From NCBI GenBank assembly GCA_020852715.1, contig JADZAE010000034.1, positions 1 through 57,785 on the forward strand: 57,785 nucleotides of DNA, read 5' to 3'. Within the stretch, counting starts at the first letter, position 1; every line of letters begins with the position of its first letter. Positions 1 to 9,123 of the stretch are shown in pieces. Source of the stretch: Deltaproteobacteria bacterium (GTDB taxonomy: Bacteria; Bdellovibrionota_C; UBA2361; SZUA-149; JADZAE01). The position numbers were made by a program, and so were the translations under genes. The notes beneath the pieces were generated by a model. That model was not told the DNA's origin, did not search any database, and worked only from the letters and a program-made list of their open reading frames with translations.

Positions 1-199
1 AGGGTGAAAATTTTAATTAAATGAGGCTCCTAGGAATATATCGTTTGACTATGATTGGCTGTTAAACCAATCTTTAATGTAATTATCCACTCCTAGCTCT
101 CAGAGAACATGCTTAATGAATAAGTATAGGAGTGTACAGATATTCTAAAGGCGGATCGTACCGCGTTCCCAATAGCCGCAACGGTATTTTATGCTTTTA

Positions 200-412
200 G
201 GTGCGAGCGTCATCGGCTTATGTAAATGCCGCGTGCCTATTGAGCGCAGGCGACCCACTTTGTCCGCTTTGCTTCCAAAGATGGGTCGCGTTCCACAGGC
301 GCCGGTTAAGTTATCTACCCTCGTTGCTGCACCGCCGAGAGTGTTGTATCTCCAACCCACCCTTTTACGACTTGTGTATAAGACTCACCGACGGTCGTCC
401 CTACGAAATATC
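200..412 (-). repeat. Dispersed modular repeat R1
   Basis: Copy of the R family in reverse orientation. It holds a 40-nt imperfect hairpin at 250-289 (arms GCGACCCA and TGGGTCGC, inner CTTTG/CAAAG) and the end motif ACTTGTGTATAAGACTC at 370-386. From 200 to 386 it aligns well with the reverse complement of R3 and R6, including the stretch reading CCGAGAGTGTTG. The left terminus is not recognisable. It lies about 95 bases beyond the gltX stop. Bases 1-199 and 413-507 show no gene. Confidence 0.8.
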
Positions 413-507
413 CAGCGCTTCCCTGATATTCGGCGCTACGAGGTGGGGCAAACCTGCCTTGCCCTCTTAAACAGCCAAAAAGTCAGGTCTAGCTTTGCAC
501 TAATCTT

Positions 508-1992
508 TTAAGCATTAGCCAGCTTTTCAATCGCTTGGTCAATGCGGTGCAGGCTCTTCTCCTTTCCTAGAATTGCAATGGACTCAAACAAAGGCGGTGT
601 AACTTTTTTGCCCGTAACGCCAATGCGCATAACCATGAAGATTGCGCCCATGGGGTAGGTAAATTTCCCCACCATGCCGCGAATAGTAGCTTCGACACTA
701 GCCACATCAAATGTCGGAAGCTCGTTAAGCAGCTGTTTGCCCATCTGCAATATTTCTATCGCTTTGGGAGCATCTATGCCTTTGGCAAACATAGATTTAA
801 GCTCATGCTCAATTTTATCAACGAACAAGAAGCTCACTAATCCCAGGGCTTCTGTCAGCACTGTCATGCGCTCTTGAATATGCGGGGTAATTTCCAATAG
901 GATTTTGTCATCAACTTTTAAGCCGGCATTCTCTAAGAAAGGTTTAACGCGCTTAGCTAATTCTTCAATGGACAAGCGGCGAATATGCATGCCGTTCATC
1001 CAGCCAAGCTTGTCATAAGAGAAAACGCCGCCGGCTTTGTTAATCTTCTTCACCGAGAAGCGTTCGATTAACTCTTTTTGTGTGAAAACCTCTTGTTCTT
1101 CCCCCTCCCCTGGAGACCAGCCAATTAAAGCCAGGAAGTTAAATAAGGCTTCCGGCAAATAACCCCCTTCTCTAAACGAGTCGACGCTCACCGCACCCTC
1201 TCTTTTTGAAAGTTTTTTTCCGCTGTCTCCTAATACTTGTGGCATATGTCCAATTTGAGGCATCTCCCATCCAAGGGCTTCATACTCTTTAATATGAATG
1301 GGGGTGGTTGGTATCCACTCTTCTCCTCGAAAAACATGGGTTATTCCCATGTCATGGTCGTCACAAACCGATGCTAAATGATAAGTAGGAAAGCCATCGC
1401 TTTTCAAAATAACTGTGTCGCGAAGCGCGGGATTTTCCCATACTATTTCTCCGCGAACTAAGTCATTTAAAATGATTTTTTCACCGTGAGGGATTTTAAA
1501 TCTAATGACATGCGGCTTATCTTTAGGAACATCACGGTCGCGGCAATATCCACTATAGCCGGGCGGAACTTTGCGTGCCATCTGCGCTGCTCTTTCTTCC
1601 TCTAATCGCTCAGGCGTACAATCACAGCGATAAGCATAACCCTTTTCTACTAACAACTCCGCTACTTCCTTATAACGCGGCAAACGTAAACTCTGAATGT
1701 ATGGGCCATGATCCCCTCCCATGTCCTTAACCCCTTCACAGCTATAACCAGCTTTTTTAAGCTCCTCCAGCGACGGCCCTTCGTCTAAATCCATTCCAAT
1801 CCATGACAAACTTTCAAGTATTGCTCTAATTGAATCAAGCACCAATCTTTCACGATCAGTATCTTCAATACGCAAGCAAAACTTGCCGCCCGATTGTCTC
1901 GCCGTTAGCCAAGCAAAAATTGCAGTTCTGAGATTACCCACATGGAAGTATCCAGTCGGACTTGGAGCAAACCTTAGTCTTGGAGTTGACAT
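508..1992 (-). CDS. gltX: Glutamyl-tRNA synthetase
   Basis: Class I aminoacyl-tRNA synthetase that charges tRNA-Glu with glutamate in the cytoplasm. The HIGH-type motif is HVGN (residues 17-20) inside PSPTGYFHVGNLRTAI, and the KMSKS-type motif is KLSKR (260-264). A zinc-binding knuckle of the GluRS type is visible as CDC (123-125) plus YC (149-150). Length, 494 residues, is slightly above the usual 465-480. The excess is mostly an insertion after DEGP (about 71-95) before the GPYIQS segment. The ATG start follows AGAGG at good spacing. It lies 1 base downstream of eno, so the two are very likely cotranscribed. Confidence 0.96.
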   Translation of the reverse strand: MSTPRLRFAPSPTGYFHVGNLRTAIFAWLTARQSGGKFCLRIEDTDRERLVLDSIRAILESLSWIGMDLDEGPSLEELKKAGYSCEGVKDMGGDHGPYIQSLRLPRYKEVAELLVEKGYAYRCDCTPERLEEERAAQMARKVPPGYSGYCRDRDVPKDKPHVIRFKIPHGEKIILNDLVRGEIVWENPALRDTVILKSDGFPTYHLASVCDDHDMGITHVFRGEEWIPTTPIHIKEYEALGWEMPQIGHMPQVLGDSGKKLSKREGAVSVDSFREGGYLPEALFNFLALIGWSPGEGEEQEVFTQKELIERFSVKKINKAGGVFSYDKLGWMNGMHIRRLSIEELAKRVKPFLENAGLKVDDKILLEITPHIQERMTVLTEALGLVSFLFVDKIEHELKSMFAKGIDAPKAIEILQMGKQLLNELPTFDVASVEATIRGMVGKFTYPMGAIFMVMRIGVTGKKVTPPLFESIAILGKEKSLHRIDQAIEKLANA

Positions 1993-1993
1993 A

Positions 1994-3292
1994 CTATCCT
2001 CTTAAATTAGCGCCGGGCCAGGACATGTAAGAAACTCTATCCCCCAGCTGTTTTTCAATAAAAAGTAAGCGATTATATTTTGCTATCCGTTCGCCGCGGC
2101 ATAGCGCGCCGGCTTTTAAAAAATTAGCCCCGTGAGCAACCGCAAAGTCGGCAATAGTAGAATCGCAGGTCTCGCCCGAACGATGAGAAACTATATTATA
2201 GTAATTAGCCTGCTTGGCAAGCTCCATTGCCTCACGCGCTTCGGTAAGCGTTCCCACTTGATTGGGTTTAATGAGCACACCATTGGCCACTTTAGTCTCT
2301 ATCCCCTGAGCGATGCGGCTAGTATTGGTCACAAATAAATCATCTCCAATTAGCAGCACTTTATCACCTAAGCGCGAGGTCAGCTCCTGCCAACCTTCCC
2401 AGTCATTTTCACCCAATCCATCTTCAATGCTCATAATGGGATACTTGCCCAACCATTCTTCATATAAGGCAATAAGCTCGGCAGTTGAATAATAACGCCC
2501 GGAAGAACGGGCAAAATGATATAAAATTCCCTCCTCTCGGTATTCAATTATTTCCGAAGCTGCCACATCAAGTGCAAAAGATACATCACTTCCTAGCTCA
2601 AAGCCCGAACGCTCGACAGCACGCATAACAAACTCAAAAGCCAATTCCAGAGTTTCTAACCGTGGGGCATAGCCGCCTTCATCTCCGACAGTAATTTGAT
2701 AGCCATCATCTCCTAATAGCTCACCTAGCGAGTAACCGATCTCGGCACACATCCTGATACTTTCATGGTAAGGGCGTTTAGTATGTGGCACTAACATTAT
2801 CCCTTGAATATCCAGCGAATTATCAGCATGAGCAGAACCGTTGATAATATCAATCATCGGCACAGGAATGGAAAAAGTTTTTTCCTGAGATAAATATTCA
2901 TAAAGTTGCTTACCGGAGCTTTTCGCTGCCGCCCAAGCCACGGCCGCACTTACCCCAAGCATGGCATTTGCACCAAGATTGCTTTTATTGCTACTACCGT
3001 CTAGTTCGATGAGCAATTGGTCTATATTGTCCTGAGAGAGAGCATCTTGCCCGACAAGTGACGGGGCGATTATCTTATTAATGTTATGGACAGCAGTTAA
3101 AACTCCCTTACCGCCATAACGCTTACTATCGCCATCACGCAGCTCTGCCATTTCGTATTGACCGGTGGAACTACCGGACGGAACATTAGCTAAACCAAAG
3201 CTACCGTCATCAAGCCAAACTTCGACGGCTATTGCCGGAACACCACGAGCATCTAACACTTCAAGAGCTTGAATTGACTGAATTTTAACCAC
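1994..3292 (-). CDS. eno: Enolase (phosphopyruvate hydratase)
   Basis: Glycolytic enzyme converting 2-phosphoglycerate to phosphoenolpyruvate. Clear enolase landmarks are VPSGSSTG near residue 37, SIEDGL, GDDLF, the signature LLIKPNQVGT, and SHRSGET near the C terminus. Length, 432 residues, is normal. The start is GTG (3290-3292) preceded by a GAGAGA ribosome site. It is the promoter-proximal gene of an eno-gltX pair and diverges from ftsB across a 146-base gap. That gap must carry both promoters and is A+T rich, with a TATA-like stretch near 3390-3400. Confidence 0.96.
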   Translation of the reverse strand: MVKIQSIQALEVLDARGVPAIAVEVWLDDGSFGLANVPSGSSTGQYEMAELRDGDSKRYGGKGVLTAVHNINKIIAPSLVGQDALSQDNIDQLLIELDGSSNKSNLGANAMLGVSAAVAWAAAKSSGKQLYEYLSQEKTFSIPVPMIDIINGSAHADNSLDIQGIMLVPHTKRPYHESIRMCAEIGYSLGELLGDDGYQITVGDEGGYAPRLETLELAFEFVMRAVERSGFELGSDVSFALDVAASEIIEYREEGILYHFARSSGRYYSTAELIALYEEWLGKYPIMSIEDGLGENDWEGWQELTSRLGDKVLLIGDDLFVTNTSRIAQGIETKVANGVLIKPNQVGTLTEAREAMELAKQANYYNIVSHRSGETCDSTIADFAVAHGANFLKAGALCRGERIAKYNRLLFIEKQLGDRVSYMSWPGANLRG

Positions 3293-3438
3293 AGATCTCT
3301 CTCAATAAATAAACTTACAGGCATGGGGAGTTAGAACAAATGATGTAATTTGTCTAATTGCCATAACTGCGTTATCAGTTTTAATATTCATATTATATAG
3401 GGAGCTTCAGCAAAAACACCGCTCTCTACTAGGAAATT

Positions 3439-3726
3439 ATGAGCAAATACTCTTGGATATTCATTTTAGTCTTGGCGCTGGCATGGCTTGCGTTCTTGTT
3501 CGTTGGAGATCACGGACTACCAAAATTAATGGCCATTAATGATGAGCTTAGTACTCTGAAAGATAAAAATCGCTTAATCGAAGATAATATCAGCCAGACA
3601 AAAGGAAAGATCTACTCTTTATCCAATGATAAATTTACTCTCGAACGCCGCGCTCGGGAAGAGCTGGGATTAGTTAAGCAAGGCGAACTAGTTTATATTT
3701 TCCCCGAAGAAGGAAAGGCGCAATGA
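3439..3726 (+). CDS. ftsB: FtsB/DivIC-type cell division protein
   Basis: Small bitopic septum protein of the FtsB/DivIC family, which in known systems joins FtsL and FtsQ and helps activate septal peptidoglycan synthesis. The 95-residue product has a short cytoplasmic N terminus, one membrane segment (about 6-22), a coiled coil (about 33-62) and the conserved C-terminal block ARxELGLVKxGE followed by VYIFPE. AGGA precedes the ATG by 5 bases. Proximity to eno matches many proteobacteria, although here the two genes diverge. Its stop overlaps the next start by 4 bases. Confidence 0.9.
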   Translation: MSKYSWIFILVLALAWLAFLFVGDHGLPKLMAINDELSTLKDKNRLIEDNISQTKGKIYSLSNDKFTLERRAREELGLVKQGELVYIFPEEGKAQ

Positions 3727-4061
3727 ATAAACCTACTTTTCGCCATCGAAAACCACAAAGTGCTGCTGATATTCTGACCAATACTTTTAAACACCTACAT
3801 ATCGAGAAGAAACTTAAGCAATATGAGAATTTCCATTATTGGCCGGAAATAGTTGGTCAGACGATTGCCGGTGTTACAAAACCGGAAAAAATATTAAACA
3901 AAAAAATTCTTGTGGTCCGCGTAATAGACTCAGTCTGGCTACAGGAACTAAGTTTTAAAAAAAACGAGTATCTAACAAAGCTCAACAAAGTCAGTGACAA
4001 TGTTTATTTCGAGGATATTCGTTTCATTTGTGGGAACCCCAAGCAATTCCAAGAAAAATAA
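3723..4061 (+). CDS. dciA: DUF721/DciA-family protein
   Basis: 112-residue DUF721 protein. Family members called DciA recruit or load the replicative helicase DnaB in bacteria lacking DnaC or DnaI. Visible family features are the basic N terminus with SAADILTNTFKHL, the WPEIVGQTIAGVTKPEKI segment, and a strand-rich half with LVVRVIDSVWLQEL. The start overlaps the ftsB stop as ATGA, suggesting translational coupling. I recognise the family with good confidence; the helicase-loading role is inferred from studied members. Confidence 0.82.
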   Translation: MNKPTFRHRKPQSAADILTNTFKHLHIEKKLKQYENFHYWPEIVGQTIAGVTKPEKILNKKILVVRVIDSVWLQELSFKKNEYLTKLNKVSDNVYFEDIRFICGNPKQFQEK

Positions 4062-4076
4062 GCAAGAGAGATAACT

Positions 4077-5360
4077 ATGACTACTTTATTAGCCGAACTA
4101 AAAGAACGAGAGATGATTCACGATGTTTCTAATTTTGAAGAATTAGAAAAGCATTTAGAAGAAGCACCGCGCGTGGTTTATTGCGGCTTTGATCCCACGG
4201 CCGACTCCCTGCACATTGGGCACTTGGTTCCATTATTAATGCTGCGTTACTTTCAAAAGCGCGGCCATACCCCGATTGCTATTGTCGGCAGCGCCACAGG
4301 CATGATTGGCGATCCTTCATTTAAATCTGAAGAGCGCAAACTTTTAGATGCAGAAACGATTGCTAAAAACTGCATTGGCTTAGAAGAAGTAATCGGTCGC
4401 TTTTTAAGCAAAGACGGCCCTAACGGCTACATCATGTTAAGAAATGATACCTGGTTTCGCCCGATTAATTGTCTCGACTTCCTACGCGACATCGGCAAGC
4501 ATTTTTCGGTAAACGCTATGATTGCTAAAGAGTCAGTGCGGGCACGACTTGAGGAACGAGAGCAGGGCATAAGTTACACAGAATTCTCTTATATGCTTTT
4601 GCAGTCCTATGACTATTATCACTTAAACGAGAAATATAGCTGCACTGTGCAAATTGGCGGCTCTGATCAATGGGGGAATATTACTTCGGGTATTGATCTA
4701 ATTCGCCGCAAATCTAAAGGTGAAATCAATGTCCATGCTGTATCGTTTCCTCTGATCACCACATTCGGTGGACAGAAGTTCGGCAAATCCGAAGGCAATG
4801 CTGTTTGGCTAAGCAAACGCAAATTATCCCCTTACGAGTTTTACCAATTTTGGATCAACGTTGCCGATGATGACATTAAGCATATGCTGACTGTTTTTAC
4901 CGATTTGCCGCTTAGCGAAATTTCTACCGTTATTGAAACTTGGCTGAAAAAACCCGAAGAGAGGCTGGCGCAAAAGACTTTGGCCCGCATCATGACCACC
5001 ATGGCTCACGGCGAAGAGGAAACACAAAAGGCAATTAAAGCCAGCGAAGTATTATTTGGTGGCAGCATGGCCGGTCTAAACAGCGAGACACTACTTTCTA
5101 TTTTTAAAGCAGTTCCGGCTACGGCCGTCAGCGAAGAGCAAGTAAGCGCCGGTATAGGCGTGCTAGACTTACTGACAATAACACAGCTGGCTAATTCCAA
5201 GGGTGCCGCCAAAAGATTAGTCGAAGGTGGTGGGGTCTATATCAACAACGAGAAGTGTTCTGATGCCGGCGAGAAAGTTACAGCCGAGCGTTTTGTAGAT
5301 AAAAAAGTCTTGGTGTTACGTAGCGGTAAAAGAAATTATCACTTGCTTACTATTAGCTGA
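4077..5360 (+). CDS. tyrS: Tyrosyl-tRNA synthetase
   Basis: Class I synthetase charging tRNA-Tyr. HIGH is intact (residues 46-49) in DPTADSLHIGHL. The KMSKS equivalent is KFGKS near 233, in GGQKFGKSEGNAVWL, which is typical of the short bacterial TyrS type. An S4-like RNA-binding domain occupies about 360-427 (LANSKGAAKRLVEGGGVYINNEK). Length 427 is standard. AGAGAG precedes the ATG. It is the third gene in the ftsB-dciA-tyrS-membrane protein run. Confidence 0.96.
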   Translation: MTTLLAELKEREMIHDVSNFEELEKHLEEAPRVVYCGFDPTADSLHIGHLVPLLMLRYFQKRGHTPIAIVGSATGMIGDPSFKSEERKLLDAETIAKNCIGLEEVIGRFLSKDGPNGYIMLRNDTWFRPINCLDFLRDIGKHFSVNAMIAKESVRARLEEREQGISYTEFSYMLLQSYDYYHLNEKYSCTVQIGGSDQWGNITSGIDLIRRKSKGEINVHAVSFPLITTFGGQKFGKSEGNAVWLSKRKLSPYEFYQFWINVADDDIKHMLTVFTDLPLSEISTVIETWLKKPEERLAQKTLARIMTTMAHGEEETQKAIKASEVLFGGSMAGLNSETLLSIFKAVPATAVSEEQVSAGIGVLDLLTITQLANSKGAAKRLVEGGGVYINNEKCSDAGEKVTAERFVDKKVLVLRSGKRNYHLLTIS

Positions 5361-5363
5361 TTT

Positions 5364-7145
5364 ATGCAGTCTACGCGGTTACTAATTGTTTTTGCCTTTT
5401 TTCTCGTTATTTATCTCCAGAACTACGGCTGGATTAATCAAATTACGACAATTAATCCCAGCCTTAATCACTTGAGCACGCAGGCTGAAGTGGTGGAACT
5501 ACAAAAGCAAACCGCGAACTTTGATATTTTTAAGCCGCGCCAAAGCCCAGGAATAATCACTTTTAGCGCCTTAAAAGCGCTCAACTTTATTACCAACAAT
5601 TTCACTCTTTCACTTAATTTGCTTATTCTCGCTTCTCTTTTTGCGGGAGGAATTTTTACCTACAGATTCTTGCAGAGCCTATACGAAAACCTTCTCCTTT
5701 CCGTATGGGGCGGAGCAATGGTTATATCTTTTTTAAGCGCTAGCACCTGGCTTACTTCGATTGCCGGATTGGCATTATTTATCCTACCGTTAATCTTAGA
5801 GAGGTGTTTTGCCTTCGCTAAATCTCCTTCGCGCCATACTTTTCTGGTAGCGACTGAGTGTGTGTTGTTATCCTACCTGTTCAGCCCGGAAATATACACG
5901 ATTGCCATTTTCTGTTTTGGAAACCTGACTATTCTCGCCACCTTCACTGCTAATAAGTCAAATATTATTGACTACCTGAAGCAAGTGATCTTTTTACCAT
6001 TGAGCATGCTACCTTGGTTATTGCATTCCTTTTCCCGCTGCCAGCTAAACACCTGCCAATCTAAAATCGATCTGATTGGCGGTTATTCTTTGGGATTATT
6101 TTCTTACCTCGCTGTTTCTTCTAACAATCTGCTCTGGGGTAATATATTAGGAAACTTTCCACGCAGCTATCCTCTATTTTTTGGTGCCGTTTTCTTTTGC
6201 TTGTTTTTTTATACTTTCTTCACGCGGACATTTGTCGGTCGGCAGCATCTTCGACTAGATAAATTTTGTAAATATGCAGCCGCCTTTGGACTTTTAGTAT
6301 TTGTCTTAATGCAAATAACTATCACTTTTATTCTTGATGATATTTACAATTCGGGCGCCATGCTTATTTTGCTTTTTATTTCCATCAGCATTTTTAGCTT
6401 AATTGCTATTGCCTGGTTTCCACGAGAAGACAAATATAATGCCAGGCAAAGAACAAGTTTACTGGCTCTTATGCTGTTTTTTATTTGCCTAATAACATCA
6501 TTCGGCACCACCACTAATGATACGTTGACTTTCTATTCAACACTCATCTCCTTTTTCCCGGTTGATTTAGTCCCTTTAAAACCATTTTTCTTTGCTCTAC
6601 CGCTTTTCTGCCTGACGTTGGCCGTCTCTTATTACGGCACCCGGCCTTGCTGGAAACTTAAAGGTTGGAAGCAAGTGTTATTTCTTATTTTTTTATTATT
6701 CGGCCTGGTCGAACACCATACCCGCTTTGATCTTGGCCGAGAAGAACCCTCGCCAAAGCCAAGAATACTAGACTCAATCAATCATGCTAGTGGTGAAATT
6801 CTTTTCTTGCCGCTGGCTAGTAAAGGATTGGGAGAGTCCAGCACCAAGCGAAACTACCTCGATTATGTCTCCTGGGTTGGCCAGAATAATTTAGAACTGA
6901 TCAATCATCAGATTTTCAGTGATCGTAAAAACCTCTGGGAAGGTCTGATGGCGATAGATAGTTTTCCGGCAAAGCCTTCATTTGCCATAATCGATAAATA
7001 TAGCGATCTGGATTATCTAATTTATCATTCGGATAAAGAATCGCTTTTTAATAGAGAAACATTCACTAAAACAATAAGCGCCGAGGATTTCCCCTTTCGA
7101 CTCATTGCCGAATTAGACGGGGTCTATCTTTTTCACCCTAAATAA
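5364..7145 (+). CDS. Multi-pass membrane protein, function unknown
   Basis: 593-residue integral membrane protein with about 11-13 hydrophobic helices spread over residues 5-465, then a C-terminal soluble tail of about 120 residues. The overall plan resembles large GT-C-fold glycosyltransferase or YfhO-like proteins, but I see no motif that fixes a substrate. Hydrophilic DIFKPRQSP around residue 50 follows the first helix and could form part of an extracytoplasmic loop. The start lies 3 bases after the tyrS stop, without its own clear ribosome site, so it may be translationally coupled. It converges on purH with only 5 bases between stops. Confidence 0.75.
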   Translation: MQSTRLLIVFAFFLVIYLQNYGWINQITTINPSLNHLSTQAEVVELQKQTANFDIFKPRQSPGIITFSALKALNFITNNFTLSLNLLILASLFAGGIFTYRFLQSLYENLLLSVWGGAMVISFLSASTWLTSIAGLALFILPLILERCFAFAKSPSRHTFLVATECVLLSYLFSPEIYTIAIFCFGNLTILATFTANKSNIIDYLKQVIFLPLSMLPWLLHSFSRCQLNTCQSKIDLIGGYSLGLFSYLAVSSNNLLWGNILGNFPRSYPLFFGAVFFCLFFYTFFTRTFVGRQHLRLDKFCKYAAAFGLLVFVLMQITITFILDDIYNSGAMLILLFISISIFSLIAIAWFPREDKYNARQRTSLLALMLFFICLITSFGTTTNDTLTFYSTLISFFPVDLVPLKPFFFALPLFCLTLAVSYYGTRPCWKLKGWKQVLFLIFLLFGLVEHHTRFDLGREEPSPKPRILDSINHASGEILFLPLASKGLGESSTKRNYLDYVSWVGQNNLELINHQIFSDRKNLWEGLMAIDSFPAKPSFAIIDKYSDLDYLIYHSDKESLFNRETFTKTISAEDFPFRLIAELDGVYLFHPK

Positions 7146-7150
7146 ATATC

Positions 7151-8746
7151 TTAGTGCCGAAAATGACGTTCGCCAGTAAAAAACATTAAAACCCCTTTTT
7201 CTTTGGCGCAATTAATGACTTCTTCGTCGCGAATTGAACCGCCCGGCTGCACCAAAGCTCTAACTCCGGCTGCACTGAGCACCTCCAGCGTATCGGGAAA
7301 TGGTAAGAAGGCATCACTGGCCGCCACGGCTCCTTGAACAGTAAATCCATTACTTTGTAAACGAGTGATACTAATACGAGCCGAATCCACTCTATTCATT
7401 TGGCCGGCTCCGACACCGATTAATTGATTATTCTTAGTAACTACAATAGCATTGGACTTAACATGCTTTGATAACTTCCAGGCAAAATTAATTTCCGCTA
7501 GAAGATCGCTATTTACTAACCCCTCATCACCGGCGACCAAATGTGACGCCAGCACTGCGGCCGTATAATTGTCAGAACTTTGCCGCAAATAGCCATCAAG
7601 ACATTTTTTTATTTCGCTATTAACTCCTTCTTTTGTTTGCTTTAAGCGAAGATAATCAACTTTCAACAAACGGATATTTTTTTTCTTTTGCAATACCGAT
7701 AATGCCTCTGCTTCTACTCGCTCACAAGCAATGACTTCAACAAAGCCCTTGACAATCTCTTCTGCAAGCGGAGTATCCAACGCTCCGGTGAAAGCGACTA
7801 TACCGCCAAAAGCACTGACCGGGTCACAGTCGCGCGCAGCAATAAAAGCATCAAGAGGATGAATGCGAGTTGCTGCTCCACAAGGATTGGTATGTTTTAT
7901 TATGACACAACTATTTTCGGATTGCTTAGCGCTGTAAAACTCTAACAACAAATCAACCGCCGCCGCTGTATCTACCAAATTATTATAAGAAAGCTCTTTT
8001 CCCTGTAATTGCTCCCAAATCGGCACATCTCGGTTTCCCCAAGGCCGATACAAAGCTGCCTGCTGATGCGGATTTTCACCATAACGAAGGCCCATTGTCT
8101 TTTCTAAATGGATTGCCTCGTAACGCGAAAATTTATCAGCATCTTCACCTATTACTCGCTCACCTTGGCTAAAATACTGAGCAACATGGGCATCATAATC
8201 AGACAAAGTAAAGAATGCCTTAGCTGCTAACTCCTGCCTAAAGGCAAGAGAGAAATCTCCTTCGGTCAAGCAAGTGATAATACGCGAATAGTCTTGCGCA
8301 TCACAAACCGACACAACAAAACGGCAATTTTTAGCTGCTGCTCTGAGCATAGTCGGACCACCAACATCTATATATTCCACCAAAGAATCTAAATTCCCCT
8401 CGGCGTGCGCTTTTTGAATCTGGGCAATAAAAGGATAAAGGTTAACTATCACAAAATCTATCGGGGCAATTCCCAATGAAGCCAAATCCTGCTTATCGTC
8501 TTCTCTATCCCGACGCGCTAAAATGCCGCCATGGATTTTTGGATGCAAAGACTTAACACGTCCCTCAAGTATTTCCGGTGAGCCGGTATAATCGCTAATC
8601 GAAATCACAGGAATTTTATTTTCCAACAGATATTTATAAGTTCCGCCGGTAGATAAAATTTCCACATCAGCATCGACTAAGGCTTTAGCTAAAGCCAAAA
8701 CATTCGTTTTATCATAAACACTAAGGATGGCCGTTCGTTTACTCAT
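7151..8746 (-). CDS. purH: Bifunctional AICAR formyltransferase/IMP cyclohydrolase
   Basis: Catalyses the last two steps of purine synthesis, from AICAR to IMP. The N-terminal MGS-like cyclohydrolase domain begins KRTAILSVYDKTNVLALAKAL and contains LSTGGT and EGRVKSLHPKIHGG. The C-terminal AICAR transformylase domain shows LRYGENPHQQAALYRP, IIKHTNPCGAA, SDAFLPFPD and QPGGSIRDEEVI. I place the start at 8744-8746 because AAGGAG lies 5 bases upstream; an in-frame upstream extension of 7 codons has no such support. Length 531 is normal. A weak promoter candidate (TTGATT, 17-base spacer, TACTTT) lies on the minus strand at 8795-8823. Confidence 0.96.
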   Translation of the reverse strand: MSKRTAILSVYDKTNVLALAKALVDADVEILSTGGTYKYLLENKIPVISISDYTGSPEILEGRVKSLHPKIHGGILARRDREDDKQDLASLGIAPIDFVIVNLYPFIAQIQKAHAEGNLDSLVEYIDVGGPTMLRAAAKNCRFVVSVCDAQDYSRIITCLTEGDFSLAFRQELAAKAFFTLSDYDAHVAQYFSQGERVIGEDADKFSRYEAIHLEKTMGLRYGENPHQQAALYRPWGNRDVPIWEQLQGKELSYNNLVDTAAAVDLLLEFYSAKQSENSCVIIKHTNPCGAATRIHPLDAFIAARDCDPVSAFGGIVAFTGALDTPLAEEIVKGFVEVIACERVEAEALSVLQKKKNIRLLKVDYLRLKQTKEGVNSEIKKCLDGYLRQSSDNYTAAVLASHLVAGDEGLVNSDLLAEINFAWKLSKHVKSNAIVVTKNNQLIGVGAGQMNRVDSARISITRLQSNGFTVQGAVAASDAFLPFPDTLEVLSAAGVRALVQPGGSIRDEEVINCAKEKGVLMFFTGERHFRH

Positions 8747-8878
8747 AGCTGCTCCTTTTCTAAACACATTTAAGGCTAAAGATACCGAGGCTATAAAGTA
8801 TTGCTTTTTTAGAGCAGAATCAATTGGGGATTGGGATGATGGTATCCGTTCACGACTTTTACTGAGTTTCTATATATA

Positions 8879-8950
8879 CCATTTGCAAAAAGAAATTTAA
8901 CTTTTGAACTGAAAAGCCTTCAGCTTTCTATCCTTGTTCTAAGCAAATGG
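8879..8950 (+). repeat. Small structured repeat S1 (72 bp)
   Basis: First of three copies of a compact family. The ends are a perfect inverted repeat, CCATTTGC (8879-8886) and GCAAATGG (8943-8950). The core shares AACTTTTGAACTGAAAAGC and TTCTAA with the copy at 23131. An inner hairpin AAAGC-CTTCA-GCTTT lies at about 8912-8930. It sits in the 377-base gap between purH and the phosphatase gene. The rest of that gap holds no gene I can support. Confidence 0.75.
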
Positions 8951-9123
8951 ATAAGCCTTCACTCGGTAGAAAATTTAATTAAATAACGCTATTATAAAAA
9001 TATTTAATTAGTCACTGCCGTTTTCTTATCGGAAACGTCAATAAATATAAAAATATTCTTGTTTCTAATACCCTTGAAATTTTAATGAAAATTATCTCGT
9101 GAAGACTTACGGATGATGAACGG

